Shown here: positions 17,347 through 25,892 of the stretch, piece after piece | Position numbering within the stretch: the stretch's first letter is position 1 | Layout: every line of letters starts with the position of its first letter | Assembly: GCF_051811025.1 (NCBI RefSeq) | Contig: NZ_JBPWQE010000001.1 | Location: 2,542,001 to 2,606,000 of the forward strand | Reading direction: 5' to 3' | DNA: 64,000 nucleotides | DNA from: Tardiphaga sp051811025 | GTDB taxonomy: Bacteria; Pseudomonadota; Alphaproteobacteria; Rhizobiales; Xanthobacteraceae | Translations under genes and position numbers: made by a program | The notes under the pieces: model-generated | The model's database searches: none | Told to the model about the DNA's origin: nothing | What the model saw: the letters and a program-made list of their open reading frames with translations, nothing else

Positions 17347-19041
17347 CTAGGCGGCGCGCACGCCAGCGAGGAACGTTGTGACTTCGCCTGACAGTTGCTC
17401 GGCTTGTTTCGACAGACCGGAAGCAGCGTTGAGCACCATGCCGGCAGCGTCGCCGGTCTCGTGCGCGGCCGCAGTGACGCCACCGATGTTGGTAGTGACG
17501 TCCTGCGTCGCTTGCGCCGTCTGGGTGACGTTGCGGGCGATCTCTGCGGTCGCTGCGCCTTGCTCCTCAATGGCGGAGCCGATCGTGGTGGCAATGGCGC
17601 TGACCTCTTCGATCGTCGCGGTGATACCCTGGATCGCGTCGACCGCTTCCCTGGTAGCACTCTGGATCTGCGCGATGCGGGTGCTGATCTCCTTGGTTGC
17701 GTCAGCGGTCTGACCGGCGAGGCTCTTTACTTCGGTCGCGACGACGGCGAAGCCACGGCCTGCATCACCGGCGCGGGCGGCTTCGATGGTCGCGTTCAGC
17801 GCCAGCAAGTTGGTCTGGCCGGCGATGGTGGAGATCAGTTCGACGACGTGCTCGATCTGTTGAGCACCGTCGGCGAGGGCACGCACAATGGTGTCGGTGC
17901 GGCGGGCGCTGTCGACGGCGTGGGTGGTGATCTTGGCCGACTGCGCCATCTGACGCGCGATCTCGCCGATTGACGATGACAGTTCCTCGGCGGCGGCGGC
18001 GACCGTCTGCACGCGGGTGCTGGCCTGCGAGGCAGCGGTACTGACGATGCCGGCTTGGTCATTGGTGCGGGCCGCGGTGCCGCTCATCGACTGTGCAGTG
18101 GCTTCGAGCTCGGTGGAGCCCGATGCCATCAGGCTAACCAGCTGACCGACCGTGGAGTCGAAGCGATCGGCGAGGGCAATCAGCGCGTCGCGCTTCTCGG
18201 CTTCGCTCATCTGCTTCAGCTTGGCCTGCTCGGCTTCGAGGGAGCGGGCGGTCAGCGAGGTTTGGCGCAGCATTTCCAGCGTTTCCGCCATGCGCCCGAT
18301 TTCGTCGCCGCGATCGGTCTCGCCGACATTCTGGTCGAGCGAGCCATTGGCGATCTCATGCATGCGGGCCTGCAGGCGGCGCAGCGCACCGAGAATGTCG
18401 CTGGCGATCAGAAAGGACAGCAGCGCCATGACGCCGAGCACGCCAGCGCCGAGCGAACCCAGCCGGACCAGCAGAGCGTTCACGTCGGCATCGAGATCGT
18501 CAACATAGAGGCCGGAGCTGAGCGTGGCGTCCCACGGCGCGAAGTGGCGCGCATAGACCATTTTGGCGGTGGGCTCGGTTTGGCCCGGCCGTGGATAGAG
18601 ATAATAGGTCATGCCGCCGGTCGCGCTCTGCTTGCCGGCGTCGATGATCGCTTTCGAGATCAGGACACCATTGGAGTCTTTGGCGCCAGTGTTCTTGTCT
18701 TCGAGTTTAGGATTGCCGGCATTGACGAGGATGACGCCGTCGGGGCGGTAGGCAACAAGATAACCCTGCTTGTTGCCGAACGTCATATTGCGCGCGCGCA
18801 TACGAAACTGCATCTGTGCGTCGGCGAGGCTGAGTTTCCCGGCCGCCACTTCCTCCTGCAGGCTTTCGGCCATGCCGAGCATCAGGTCGGTCGCCGTGTG
18901 AAGCTGCTCCATGCGGTCCTGCTGCATGCGCTTCTGGCTTAGCGACGCGGCCACTGCGATGACGGCGCAGATGGACGCTGCGGACACCAACACCATGCTG
19001 GTGAGCTTGGTGCGGATGGTGAAACGGCTAAGCAAACTCAT
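17347..19041 (-). CDS. Methyl-accepting chemotaxis protein, copy 3 (sCache domain)
   Basis: 564 residues from the ATG at 19041 (MSLLSRFTIRTKLTS); an in-frame ATG at 19113 would add 24 unconserved residues and is rejected because copies 1 and 2 start at the equivalent point. Layout as in the neighbours: helix, sCache (NKQGYLVAYRPDG, AKDSNGVLIS, YLYPRPGQTEPTAK, then APWDATLSSGLYVDDLDAD), helix, HAMP (DILGALRRLQARMHEIANG), signalling hairpin. This copy has AAHETGDAAGMVLNAASG where the others have AAHETGNAAGMVLSAATG. It is closer to copy 2 than to copy 1 over its whole length. Confidence 0.96.
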   Translation of the reverse strand: MSLLSRFTIRTKLTSMVLVSAASICAVIAVAASLSQKRMQQDRMEQLHTATDLMLGMAESLQEEVAAGKLSLADAQMQFRMRARNMTFGNKQGYLVAYRPDGVILVNAGNPKLEDKNTGAKDSNGVLISKAIIDAGKQSATGGMTYYLYPRPGQTEPTAKMVYARHFAPWDATLSSGLYVDDLDADVNALLVRLGSLGAGVLGVMALLSFLIASDILGALRRLQARMHEIANGSLDQNVGETDRGDEIGRMAETLEMLRQTSLTARSLEAEQAKLKQMSEAEKRDALIALADRFDSTVGQLVSLMASGSTELEATAQSMSGTAARTNDQAGIVSTAASQASTRVQTVAAAAEELSSSIGEIARQMAQSAKITTHAVDSARRTDTIVRALADGAQQIEHVVELISTIAGQTNLLALNATIEAARAGDAGRGFAVVATEVKSLAGQTADATKEISTRIAQIQSATREAVDAIQGITATIEEVSAIATTIGSAIEEQGAATAEIARNVTQTAQATQDVTTNIGGVTAAAHETGDAAGMVLNAASGLSKQAEQLSGEVTTFLAGVRAA

Positions 19042-19073
19042 ATTGACCTCTAGTCGGTGCAAAACTGGCAAAA

Positions 19074-19105
19074 AAATACCAGCGAGTCGCTTACCAATCG
19101 TGAAA
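19074..19105 (-). promoter_or_regulatory. Conserved promoter-like block upstream of chemoreceptor 3
   Basis: AATACC, eight bases, GCTTACCAATCGTGAA on the plus strand; the minus strand ends in GGTATTTTTTTG. Sequence and spacing agree with the blocks before copies 1 and 2, but the arms have decayed slightly (CGTGAA for GGTAAA). Confidence 0.5.
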
Positions 19106-19164
19106 GTTGACAAACTCAGATAGATCGTTCGCTGTGCGAACTGTTGCGCCGAGAGGTTTGGGCG

Positions 19165-20382
19165 CTATTGGCGCAATGCTGGGACGACGAGAAACGGGAT
19201 CATGCCGATCACGACGCTGATCAAGGCAAAGGCAAGCAGCGAGTTGTAGCTCTGGGTCCAGTCATGCAGCAGGCCGCCGGTCCATGAACCGAGCGCAGAT
19301 CCAAGCCCGCTGCCGAAGGTGATCGTCCCATAGATCGTGCCGACCCGCTTGCCGCGGAAGATCTTCATCGCGGTCGCTGTCAGCAGCGGTCCACGCGAGC
19401 CGATCATGCTGCCGAAGCAGACAACGAAGCCAGTAAGCAGCGCATAGTTCGGATACCACTGCAGGAGCCAGAGCATGACGATACCGAGGAGCGACAGGCT
19501 GTAGCTGAACAGAATGGACGGTCGTCGACCGATCACGCCGTCAAGCCAACTGACGCCGAGCATGCCGAACAGCAGCACCACGCCGCTAAAGCCCCAGGCG
19601 GTCGCCGCCTGCAGCGGCGGGAAACCGACATCGATCAGATAGGCAACGACCTGCGGCGAGATCGCATACATGCCGATGGCGGTGAAGAAGAAGGTCCCGA
19701 ACAAGGCCCAGAATGCGTGGTGGCGCATGGCGCTGATCAGGGTCCAGCCTTCGTCGATGAGCGTCTCGCTTGTCTGCCGTTTCTCGAGATGCGGTGAGCC
19801 CGCGCCGAACCTGCGCCACGGCAGAAACAGCAAGGGTATCAGCAGCGCCAGGACGCTAAAGCCGAAGATGCGATAGGCGCCACGCCATTCGACGTGATCG
19901 ATCAGCAACTGGGCGATAGGCAGCATCAACAACACGCCAGCTCCGGTCGCCGAATACACGACGGACATCGCGGTCGGCAGCCGCTTGCCGAACCAGCGTC
20001 CGAGCAGCAGGGAGTTAGGCACATTGCCGATACAGGCTATCGCGAAACCCAGGCAGAGACCGAGCGCGAGCTGAAATTGCCAGAGTTTCTCTGCATAGGC
20101 TGCTGCGAGCAGCGAGCCACCAAGCAGGGCGATGCCGGTCAGGAACACGGTGCGCGGACCGGAGCGGTCGAACAACCGTCCGACTAGCGGTCCCGCAAGG
20201 CCGACGCAGAGCGCGATGAGCGAATAGATCGAGACGACCTCGGCGCGGTCCCAGCCGAAGGATTGCGAGATCGGGAGCAGAAAGACCGTGAAGCTTTCCT
20301 GCAGGCCGCGTCCCAGCACGGACAAGGTGAAACAGACACCGAGAACAGTCAGTCCGGTGCGTTGGGACGTCTTCAAATCCAT
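19165..20382 (-). CDS. Major facilitator superfamily transporter
   Basis: 405 residues with about 12 predicted membrane helices. The MFS loop 2-3 motif appears as GPLVGRLFDRSGPRTVF, and GKRVGTIYGTITFGSGLGSALGSW (key part GTIYGTITFGSGLG) is typical of the monocarboxylate/oxalate-formate-type branch. It probably moves an organic acid by proton symport or exchange in the inner membrane; the substrate cannot be read from sequence. A GAAGAAG ribosome-binding site precedes the ATG. It sits between the receptor array and tyrS, on the same strand as both. A role with the chemoreceptors is possible but not shown. Confidence 0.88.
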   Translation of the reverse strand: MDLKTSQRTGLTVLGVCFTLSVLGRGLQESFTVFLLPISQSFGWDRAEVVSIYSLIALCVGLAGPLVGRLFDRSGPRTVFLTGIALLGGSLLAAAYAEKLWQFQLALGLCLGFAIACIGNVPNSLLLGRWFGKRLPTAMSVVYSATGAGVLLMLPIAQLLIDHVEWRGAYRIFGFSVLALLIPLLFLPWRRFGAGSPHLEKRQTSETLIDEGWTLISAMRHHAFWALFGTFFFTAIGMYAISPQVVAYLIDVGFPPLQAATAWGFSGVVLLFGMLGVSWLDGVIGRRPSILFSYSLSLLGIVMLWLLQWYPNYALLTGFVVCFGSMIGSRGPLLTATAMKIFRGKRVGTIYGTITFGSGLGSALGSWTGGLLHDWTQSYNSLLAFALISVVIGMIPFLVVPALRQ

Positions 20383-20467
20383 CTGGCTTCTTCTTCACGG
20401 CGTTTGCGACAGCTACGCCATGGAGCGCGTTTCGCAGTGCATGAACAAGTGCGCTAGACGAATGTGG

Positions 20468-21718
20468 CTATGCAGGCTTGAGCAGGATGTGCCGCTTCTT
20501 TCCGAGCGAGAGCTTGATGACACCTTCCGTCAGCAGTGCGGGGGTCAGCATCATCTTCTCGTCGGTCACCGCAACATCGTTGACGCGCAAGCCGCCGCCT
20601 TTGATCTGCCGCCGCGCTTCGCCGTTCGACGCGACGAAACCGGCATTGACGAAGGCCGCGAGGACACCGACGCCTGCTTCAAGTTCAGCTTGCGGAATAT
20701 TGACGGTCGGCAAGCTGTCGGCGAGCGCGCCTTCCTCGAAGGTCTTGCGTGCCGTCTCCGCAGCGGCATTTGCTGCATCGCGGCCGTGCACCACGGCCGT
20801 CGCTTCGGTGGCGAGAATCTTCTTCGCCTCGTTGATCTCCGAACCGCCCAAGGCCGCGAGCTTGGCGATTTCGTCGAGTGGCAGACGCGTGAAGACCTTG
20901 AGGAAACGGCCGACGTCTGCGTCTTCGGTGTTGCGGAAATACTGCCAGAAATCATAGGGGCTGAAGAGGTCGCCATTGAGCCAGACGGCACCGGAGGCCG
21001 ATTTGCCCATCTTCTCGCCGGACGACTTCGTCAGCAGCGGCGTGGTCAGCGCATAGAGCTGCGGACCGCCCATGCGATGGCTGAGATCGACGCCGTTGAT
21101 GATGTTGCCCCACTGGTCGGAGCCGCCCATCTGGAGCAGCGTGCCATAGCGGCGGTTGAGCTCGACGAAGTCGTAGCCCTGCATGATCATGTAGTTGAAT
21201 TCCAGAAACGACAGCGACTGGTCGCGATCGAGGCGCAGCTTCACGCTATCGAAGGACAGCATGCGATTGACCGAGAAGTGGCGGCCGACGTCGCGCAGGA
21301 ATTCGACATAGTTCAGCTTCAGGAGCCAATCGGCATTGTTGACCATCAGTGCGTCGGTCGGGCCGTCGCCATAGGTCAGCATCTTGCCGAAGATCTTCTT
21401 GATGCCTTCGATATTCTCCGCGATTTTCTCGACCGTCAGCAATTGTCGCTGGTCGTCCCGGAACGATGGGTCGCCGACCATGGAGGTGCCGCCACCCATC
21501 AGCGTGATCGGGCGATGGCCGGTCTGCTGAAACCAGTACAACATGGTCACCGAGATCAGATTGCCGATATGCAGACTGGTCGCCGTGGCGTCATAGCCCA
21601 CGTAAGCCGTGACCGGTCCCTTGCAGCAGGCGGCATCCAGCGCCTCGGCATCGGAGACCTGGTGAATCAGGCCGCGGCTCTGCAGGACGTTGAGAAAATC
21701 GGACTTGTAGGTGGTCAT
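20468..21718 (-). CDS. tyrS: Tyrosyl-tRNA synthetase
   Basis: 416 residues. Class I signature HIGN is at residues 50-53 and the KMSKS loop is KMGKS at 236-240. Tyrosine-binding elements are present: YVGYDATATS, and QMGGSDQWGNI. The C-terminal ~65 residues form an S4 RNA-binding domain (EARRQIKGGGLRVNDVAV). It charges tRNA-Tyr in the cytoplasm. Divergent from anmK with 148 bases between the starts. No tRNA-dependent leader is visible. Confidence 0.98.
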   Translation of the reverse strand: MTTYKSDFLNVLQSRGLIHQVSDAEALDAACCKGPVTAYVGYDATATSLHIGNLISVTMLYWFQQTGHRPITLMGGGTSMVGDPSFRDDQRQLLTVEKIAENIEGIKKIFGKMLTYGDGPTDALMVNNADWLLKLNYVEFLRDVGRHFSVNRMLSFDSVKLRLDRDQSLSFLEFNYMIMQGYDFVELNRRYGTLLQMGGSDQWGNIINGVDLSHRMGGPQLYALTTPLLTKSSGEKMGKSASGAVWLNGDLFSPYDFWQYFRNTEDADVGRFLKVFTRLPLDEIAKLAALGGSEINEAKKILATEATAVVHGRDAANAAAETARKTFEEGALADSLPTVNIPQAELEAGVGVLAAFVNAGFVASNGEARRQIKGGGLRVNDVAVTDEKMMLTPALLTEGVIKLSLGKKRHILLKPA

Positions 21719-21866
21719 CGGTTTACGGCTCGGTTGGGATAATTTTACGCTGTCTCAATGGATTGGCGGCAAGGTGGGAGGCGTGCTGGCCGCCCCAAAG
21801 TGCCTGTGGCATTATAAGATTGGGCGCTTCGACACAAGTTTTGACCGGAAATGAGGGCTTTGCCGC

Positions 21867-22985
21867 GTGCCTGATATGCTGACCGCGATCGGACTAATGA
21901 GCGGAACCTCGCTGGACGGGGTCGATGTCGCCCTGATTGAGACTGACGGCGAACGGGTCGGGTCGTTTGGCCCGTCGGGGTATCGGCCATACAGCGAGGC
22001 TGAGCGTGCCGTGTTGCGCCAGGCGCTGGCCGAGGCCGTGCAACTGAGTCGGCGCGATATCAGGCCGGGCAGTCTGGCCGAGGCGGAGCGGGTGGTGACA
22101 TCGGCCCATGCCGAGGCCATCGAGGCGTTTCTGACCGATCACGGCATCGCACGAGACAGCATCGACATCGTCGGCTTTCACGGACAGACGGTGCTGCATC
22201 GTCCCGTCGATCGACTCACCGTACAGATTGGCGACGCGGCGAGGCTGGCCGGGATGGTCGGCCTGCCGGTGATCCACGACTTGCGCGCGGCTGACGTGGC
22301 TGCGGGCGGGCAGGGAGCGCCGCTGGTGCCGGTCTATCACCGTGCGTTGGCGCAGGGACTGCATCGCGACGGGCCCATTGCCGTGGTCAATATCGGCGGC
22401 GTGTCCAACGTGACTTACATTGATGGCGATATCGCGTTGATTGCCTGCGACACCGGTCCGGGCAATGCGCTGCTCGATGATTTCGTGTTGCGCGCAACGG
22501 GGCAGCCGTTCGATGCGGATGGCGCATTGGCGGCGCAGGGCCGCGTCGATGATGCGTGGATCGCGAAGGGATTGCAGAATCCGTTCTTTGCGGCCGCACC
22601 GCCAAAATCGCTCGATCGCAATCACTTTACGGCACTGGTGCTGGAAGACGTTACGCCAGCGGACGGCGCAGCGACCTTAACGGCGTTCACCGCTGCGACC
22701 ATCGCCAGCGTTGCGCCGCTGTTGCCTAAGCCGCCGCTTAGCTGGGTGATTACCGGCGGCGGCGCACGCAATCCGACGATGCTGAATATGCTGCGGCAGC
22801 GATTGCCGGCTGCGACAGTCGAGAGCGTAGATGTGCTGGGTTGGTCCACCGATGCGATGGAGGCGCAGGCTTTTGCATTTCTGGCAGTGCGTTCGCTCTT
22901 GGGCTTGCCGTTGAGTTATCCGGCAACAACCGGCGTGCCGGCGCCGATGACAGGCGGCGTGAAAGCGGACTATCTCGCGAGCTAG
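21867..22985 (+). CDS. anmK: Anhydro-N-acetylmuramic acid kinase
   Basis: 372 residues from a GTG at 21867 with GAGGG 9 bases upstream (an ATG at 21876 is an alternative that would leave GLMSGTSLDGVD intact). Family motifs: GLMSGTSLDGVDVALIE (phosphate loop), GFHGQTVLHRP, NIGGVSNVTYI, DTGPGNALLDDF, and ITGGGARNPTML. AnmK converts anhydroMurNAc from recycled peptidoglycan to MurNAc-6-phosphate. The divergent tyrS/anmK arrangement is common in alphaproteobacteria. It uses GTG and is GC-rich like its neighbours. Confidence 0.97.
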   Translation: MPDMLTAIGLMSGTSLDGVDVALIETDGERVGSFGPSGYRPYSEAERAVLRQALAEAVQLSRRDIRPGSLAEAERVVTSAHAEAIEAFLTDHGIARDSIDIVGFHGQTVLHRPVDRLTVQIGDAARLAGMVGLPVIHDLRAADVAAGGQGAPLVPVYHRALAQGLHRDGPIAVVNIGGVSNVTYIDGDIALIACDTGPGNALLDDFVLRATGQPFDADGALAAQGRVDDAWIAKGLQNPFFAAAPPKSLDRNHFTALVLEDVTPADGAATLTAFTAATIASVAPLLPKPPLSWVITGGGARNPTMLNMLRQRLPAATVESVDVLGWSTDAMEAQAFAFLAVRSLLGLPLSYPATTGVPAPMTGGVKADYLAS

Positions 22986-23294
22986 TGCGAAGTTCGCCGT
23001 AGCTAGGGCGATTCGACTCACCCACGAATCAAGTTGATCGCGACCAACGGCGTCGATGCTTGTGGTCGTCGCCACTGACACGGATGCGTGATGGCATCAC
23101 CAGATCTCGTGATCAGTTCGGTACGGAAATGCCGTGGCTTTGGCGATTCTGTTGCCGAAAGCACACAGCCGCAAAATGATGCTGCGACAATCGACCGCGC
23201 TCATTGTTTCGCAACATGATCTTCCACAACTCTGCCTCATGAATGGCACGCCCGGGGCAATCGCGCGTGCCGATACGATCGGTCTGGAGGCGAC
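22986..23294 (+). other. Intergenic region upstream of the porin gene
   Basis: 309 bases without a plausible gene. Near 23029-23050 GATTCG and CGAATC form a short stem around ACTCACCCA with no T tract. The right part, more AT-rich, must carry the porin promoter, but no convincing -35/-10 pair stands out. GGAGGCGAC immediately before 23295 is a strong ribosome-binding site. Confidence 0.5.
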
Positions 23295-24818
23295 ATGACC
23301 ATGATGAAGCAAATGATCCTTGGCTCGGCAGCGGCGTTGCTGGCAGCGAGCACCGCCCAAGCGGCGGACCTTCCGGTGAAGGCCAAGGCTGTCGAATATG
23401 TGAAGATCTGCTCGATCTACGGTGCCGGCTTCTACTACATTCCGGGCACCGACACTTGCATCAAGATCGGCGGCGCGATCCGCCTCGATACCACCTTTAA
23501 CGGTGGCCCGTACGACGCGCCGTTCTGGCAAGGCGGTGCCGGCGGCAACAATCTCTGGACCAAGGACTATTACCTAACCCGCGAGCGTATCAACATCACG
23601 ACCGACACGCGCACGGCGACCGAATACGGTATGGTTCGTACCTATGCGAACATGCAGCTCGATTTCACGCAGAACCGCGACAGTATCGCTGGCGGCTTCA
23701 CGGAAGTAGACTTTGCATTCATCCAGTTCGCGGGTTTTACCTTCGGTAAGGCCGTCTCGAATTTCGATCCGCAATGGGCTCTCACCAAGCCCTGGATTTC
23801 GTCGGGCTTCCTTGCGGGCTCGAGCAATACGACCGGCATTCCGCAGATCGCCTACACAGCCGAATTCGGCAACGGCTTCTCGGGCACCATCGCGCTGGAG
23901 AATGCATCGCCCTATCGCAATGCCGGCCTCTACAACACCTCGACCTTTATCGTCGCGCCGGGCGCGGGGTCGTTCACCGGTGCCTTCTACGGCAACAATT
24001 CGAACACGTTCTTTGGCAACGCCACGGGCGGCAACCATATTCCCGATGTCGTTGGCAACCTCCGACTCGATCAGAAGTGGGGTTCGCTGCATTTCGCGAC
24101 GGCCATGCATACGTCGACGGCCGGCTTCTACGGGGCAAATGAATCCTTCGGGCATCCTGACGATGTCTACGGCTTTGCCGTCAGCGGTGCGGTGGAATTC
24201 AAGGTCTTGCCAACCGGTGCAAACGACAGCCTGAAGATCGAAGCGTCCTATGCCAAGGGCGCTGCGCGTTACGCCTTCACCGGCGGTTCGCTCGAAACGT
24301 CCGGCGGCGGCCGTTTTGCCAAATTCAATGGCAACACGGTTGGCTTCGGCTATGTGCTCGATGGTGTGTATTCGCCGGGAAGCTCGATCCAGCAGAGCGA
24401 TGCCTGGGAAGTGAGTGCCTTCTATGAGCATTACTGGAACACGGCATGGCGCACCTCGGTGTTCGGCAACTACAGCCATATCTCCTATGGCGATGCCGGC
24501 AACGCGATGCTCGCCGCGGCATTCAGCCCGGCCGGCGGCCGCCTGGGAACGAGTAGCTCGTCCAATCCGGGCTCTACGGCTGGCAGCATTACTGGCACGA
24601 CCAACAATTTCGATTTCGGGATAGCTCAGGTCGGCACGCGAACTGCATGGACCCCCGTCCAGAACCTGACCCTGTCGGCTGAATTCACCTATAGCCGCTT
24701 CGATCAGAATCTCGACGGCACCTATACCGGCACGGCAACGGGCAAGCCCAATCAGGCCTACCAGATCAAGGATCAGAATCTTTACAACGGCTCGGTCCAG
24801 ATCCTACGCTCGTTCTGA
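23295..24818 (+). CDS. Outer-membrane porin (Rhizobiales porin family)
   Basis: 507 residues. A clear signal peptide (MTMMKQMILGSAAALLAAST, cleaved after AQA near residue 23) is followed by ADLPVKAKAVEYVKICSIYG and a conserved Cys pair (KICSIYG and TDTCIKIGG), the standard opening of Brucella Omp2b-like/Bradyrhizobium porins. GGAIRLDTTF starts a series of amphipathic beta strands, and the C terminus ends in aromatic VQILRSF, the assembly signal for the BAM complex. Trimeric pores of this family let small hydrophilic solutes through. A strong intrinsic terminator follows. Confidence 0.95.
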   Translation: MTMMKQMILGSAAALLAASTAQAADLPVKAKAVEYVKICSIYGAGFYYIPGTDTCIKIGGAIRLDTTFNGGPYDAPFWQGGAGGNNLWTKDYYLTRERINITTDTRTATEYGMVRTYANMQLDFTQNRDSIAGGFTEVDFAFIQFAGFTFGKAVSNFDPQWALTKPWISSGFLAGSSNTTGIPQIAYTAEFGNGFSGTIALENASPYRNAGLYNTSTFIVAPGAGSFTGAFYGNNSNTFFGNATGGNHIPDVVGNLRLDQKWGSLHFATAMHTSTAGFYGANESFGHPDDVYGFAVSGAVEFKVLPTGANDSLKIEASYAKGAARYAFTGGSLETSGGGRFAKFNGNTVGFGYVLDGVYSPGSSIQQSDAWEVSAFYEHYWNTAWRTSVFGNYSHISYGDAGNAMLAAAFSPAGGRLGTSSSSNPGSTAGSITGTTNNFDFGIAQVGTRTAWTPVQNLTLSAEFTYSRFDQNLDGTYTGTATGKPNQAYQIKDQNLYNGSVQILRSF

Positions 24819-24846
24819 TCCCGATCAGGACCTAAAACTGAAACTG

Positions 24847-24882
24847 AAAGCCCTCGGCCAGATCTGGCCGAGGGCTTTTTTG
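24847..24882 (+). terminator. Intrinsic terminator of the porin gene
   Basis: AAGCCCTCGGCCA, loop GATC, TGGCCGAGGGCTT followed by TTTT: a perfect 13-bp stem with a T tract, 30 bases past the porin stop codon. Confidence 0.92.
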
Positions 24883-24925
24883 TTGGCAGATATGAAGCGA
24901 CCGTCGCGAGGCCGATCGACGCCTC

Positions 24926-25573
24926 TCAGCGCACGTTGGCGAGGCGCATGTCGAGATAGCCGGTCACGGATTCCATCAGCGGCTCAAGCTTGTTGTCGAA
25001 GAAGTGGTTCGCGCCGGGAATGATGTGCTGATCGATTACAATACCCTTCTGGGTCTTCAACTTCTCGACGAGCGTGTTGACGTCCTTCGGCGGCACGACC
25101 GCGTCCTTCTCGCCGTGTACGATCAGACCCGATGACGGGCAGGGTGCGAGGAACGAGAAATCATACAGATTGGCTGGCGGTGCGATCGAAATGAAGCCTT
25201 CGACCTCGGGGCGGCGCATCAGGAGCTGCATGCCGATCCAAGCGCCAAACGAAAAGCCGGCGACCCAGCAGGCGCGCGCTTCAGGATTGATGGTCTGTGC
25301 CCAGTCGAGCGCTGCTGCCGCGTCCGACAATTCACCGGTGCCGTGGTCGAACGAGCCCTGGCTGCGACCCACGCCGCGGAAATTGAAGCGCAGTACCGAG
25401 AAGCCGCGATGCACGAAGGCGTAATAGCACTGATAGACGATCTGGTGGTTCATGGTGCCCGCGAATTGCGGATGCGGATGCAGCACCATGGCGATCGGCG
25501 CGTTCTTCTGCTTGGCCGGATGATAACGGCCTTCGATACGGCCTGCGGGACCGGTGAAAATAACTTCGGGCAT
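24926..25573 (-). CDS. Small alpha/beta hydrolase (COG2945-type)
   Basis: 215 residues. The fold elements are LHPHPQFAGTMNHQIV, where HPHP is characteristic of this hydrolase group, RFNFRGVGRSQG, the nucleophile elbow GFSFGAWIG (Ser), VHGEKDAVVPP (acid residue), and GANHFF (His). These give a full catalytic triad. No signal peptide, so it is cytoplasmic. Related proteins are annotated as dienelactone hydrolase-like or X-Pro dipeptidyl peptidase-like hydrolases of unknown substrate. It is divergent from the cysteine desulfurase gene of the SUF operon. Confidence 0.9.
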   Translation of the reverse strand: MPEVIFTGPAGRIEGRYHPAKQKNAPIAMVLHPHPQFAGTMNHQIVYQCYYAFVHRGFSVLRFNFRGVGRSQGSFDHGTGELSDAAAALDWAQTINPEARACWVAGFSFGAWIGMQLLMRRPEVEGFISIAPPANLYDFSFLAPCPSSGLIVHGEKDAVVPPKDVNTLVEKLKTQKGIVIDQHIIPGANHFFDNKLEPLMESVTGYLDMRLANVR

Positions 25574-25892
25574 AGTGATCCTTAGGTCCCGTTCTTGGCG
25601 TGATCAGCCGGTTTCGCGCAGGGCTCGGCGAGAATGGCTCGGAGGGGACCCTGCGAGGGAAGGGGCGATCGGGCACCGTCAGGTTGATGGCGGGCGGCGC
25701 CGGGTGAAGTTGAGGCCGCGTTCTACCATGAGCGCAGGGGCGAAAAGCAAGCATATTGAACGCGTCGACGGCTCCGACGCGCGTTGCGGTGGGCGCATTT
25801 GGCGAGCAATTGGGCTAAGAGTGACGGCGCGCAGCACTGGAAAACGTCCAACGCGACCATCAAGGCTCCAAGCCCTTCAAGGTAAAGCAGAA
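25574..25892 (+). other. Intergenic/leader region ahead of the SUF operon
   Basis: About 320 bases between the hydrolase start and the proposed desulfurase start. The frame of the desulfurase stays open through most of it, but the translated sequence is Arg/Ser-rich and unlike any cysteine desulfurase N terminus, so it is treated as non-coding. It should contain the SUF promoter. I see no clear Irr, RirA or IscR palindrome. Confidence 0.45.

Noticed and set aside
25554..25892. N-terminal extension of the cysteine desulfurase frame to base 25554
   Set aside because: The extra ~113 residues are Arg/Ser-rich, unlike the family, and overlap the start of the divergent hydrolase gene; the normal N terminus begins at MAKDRVYLDW.
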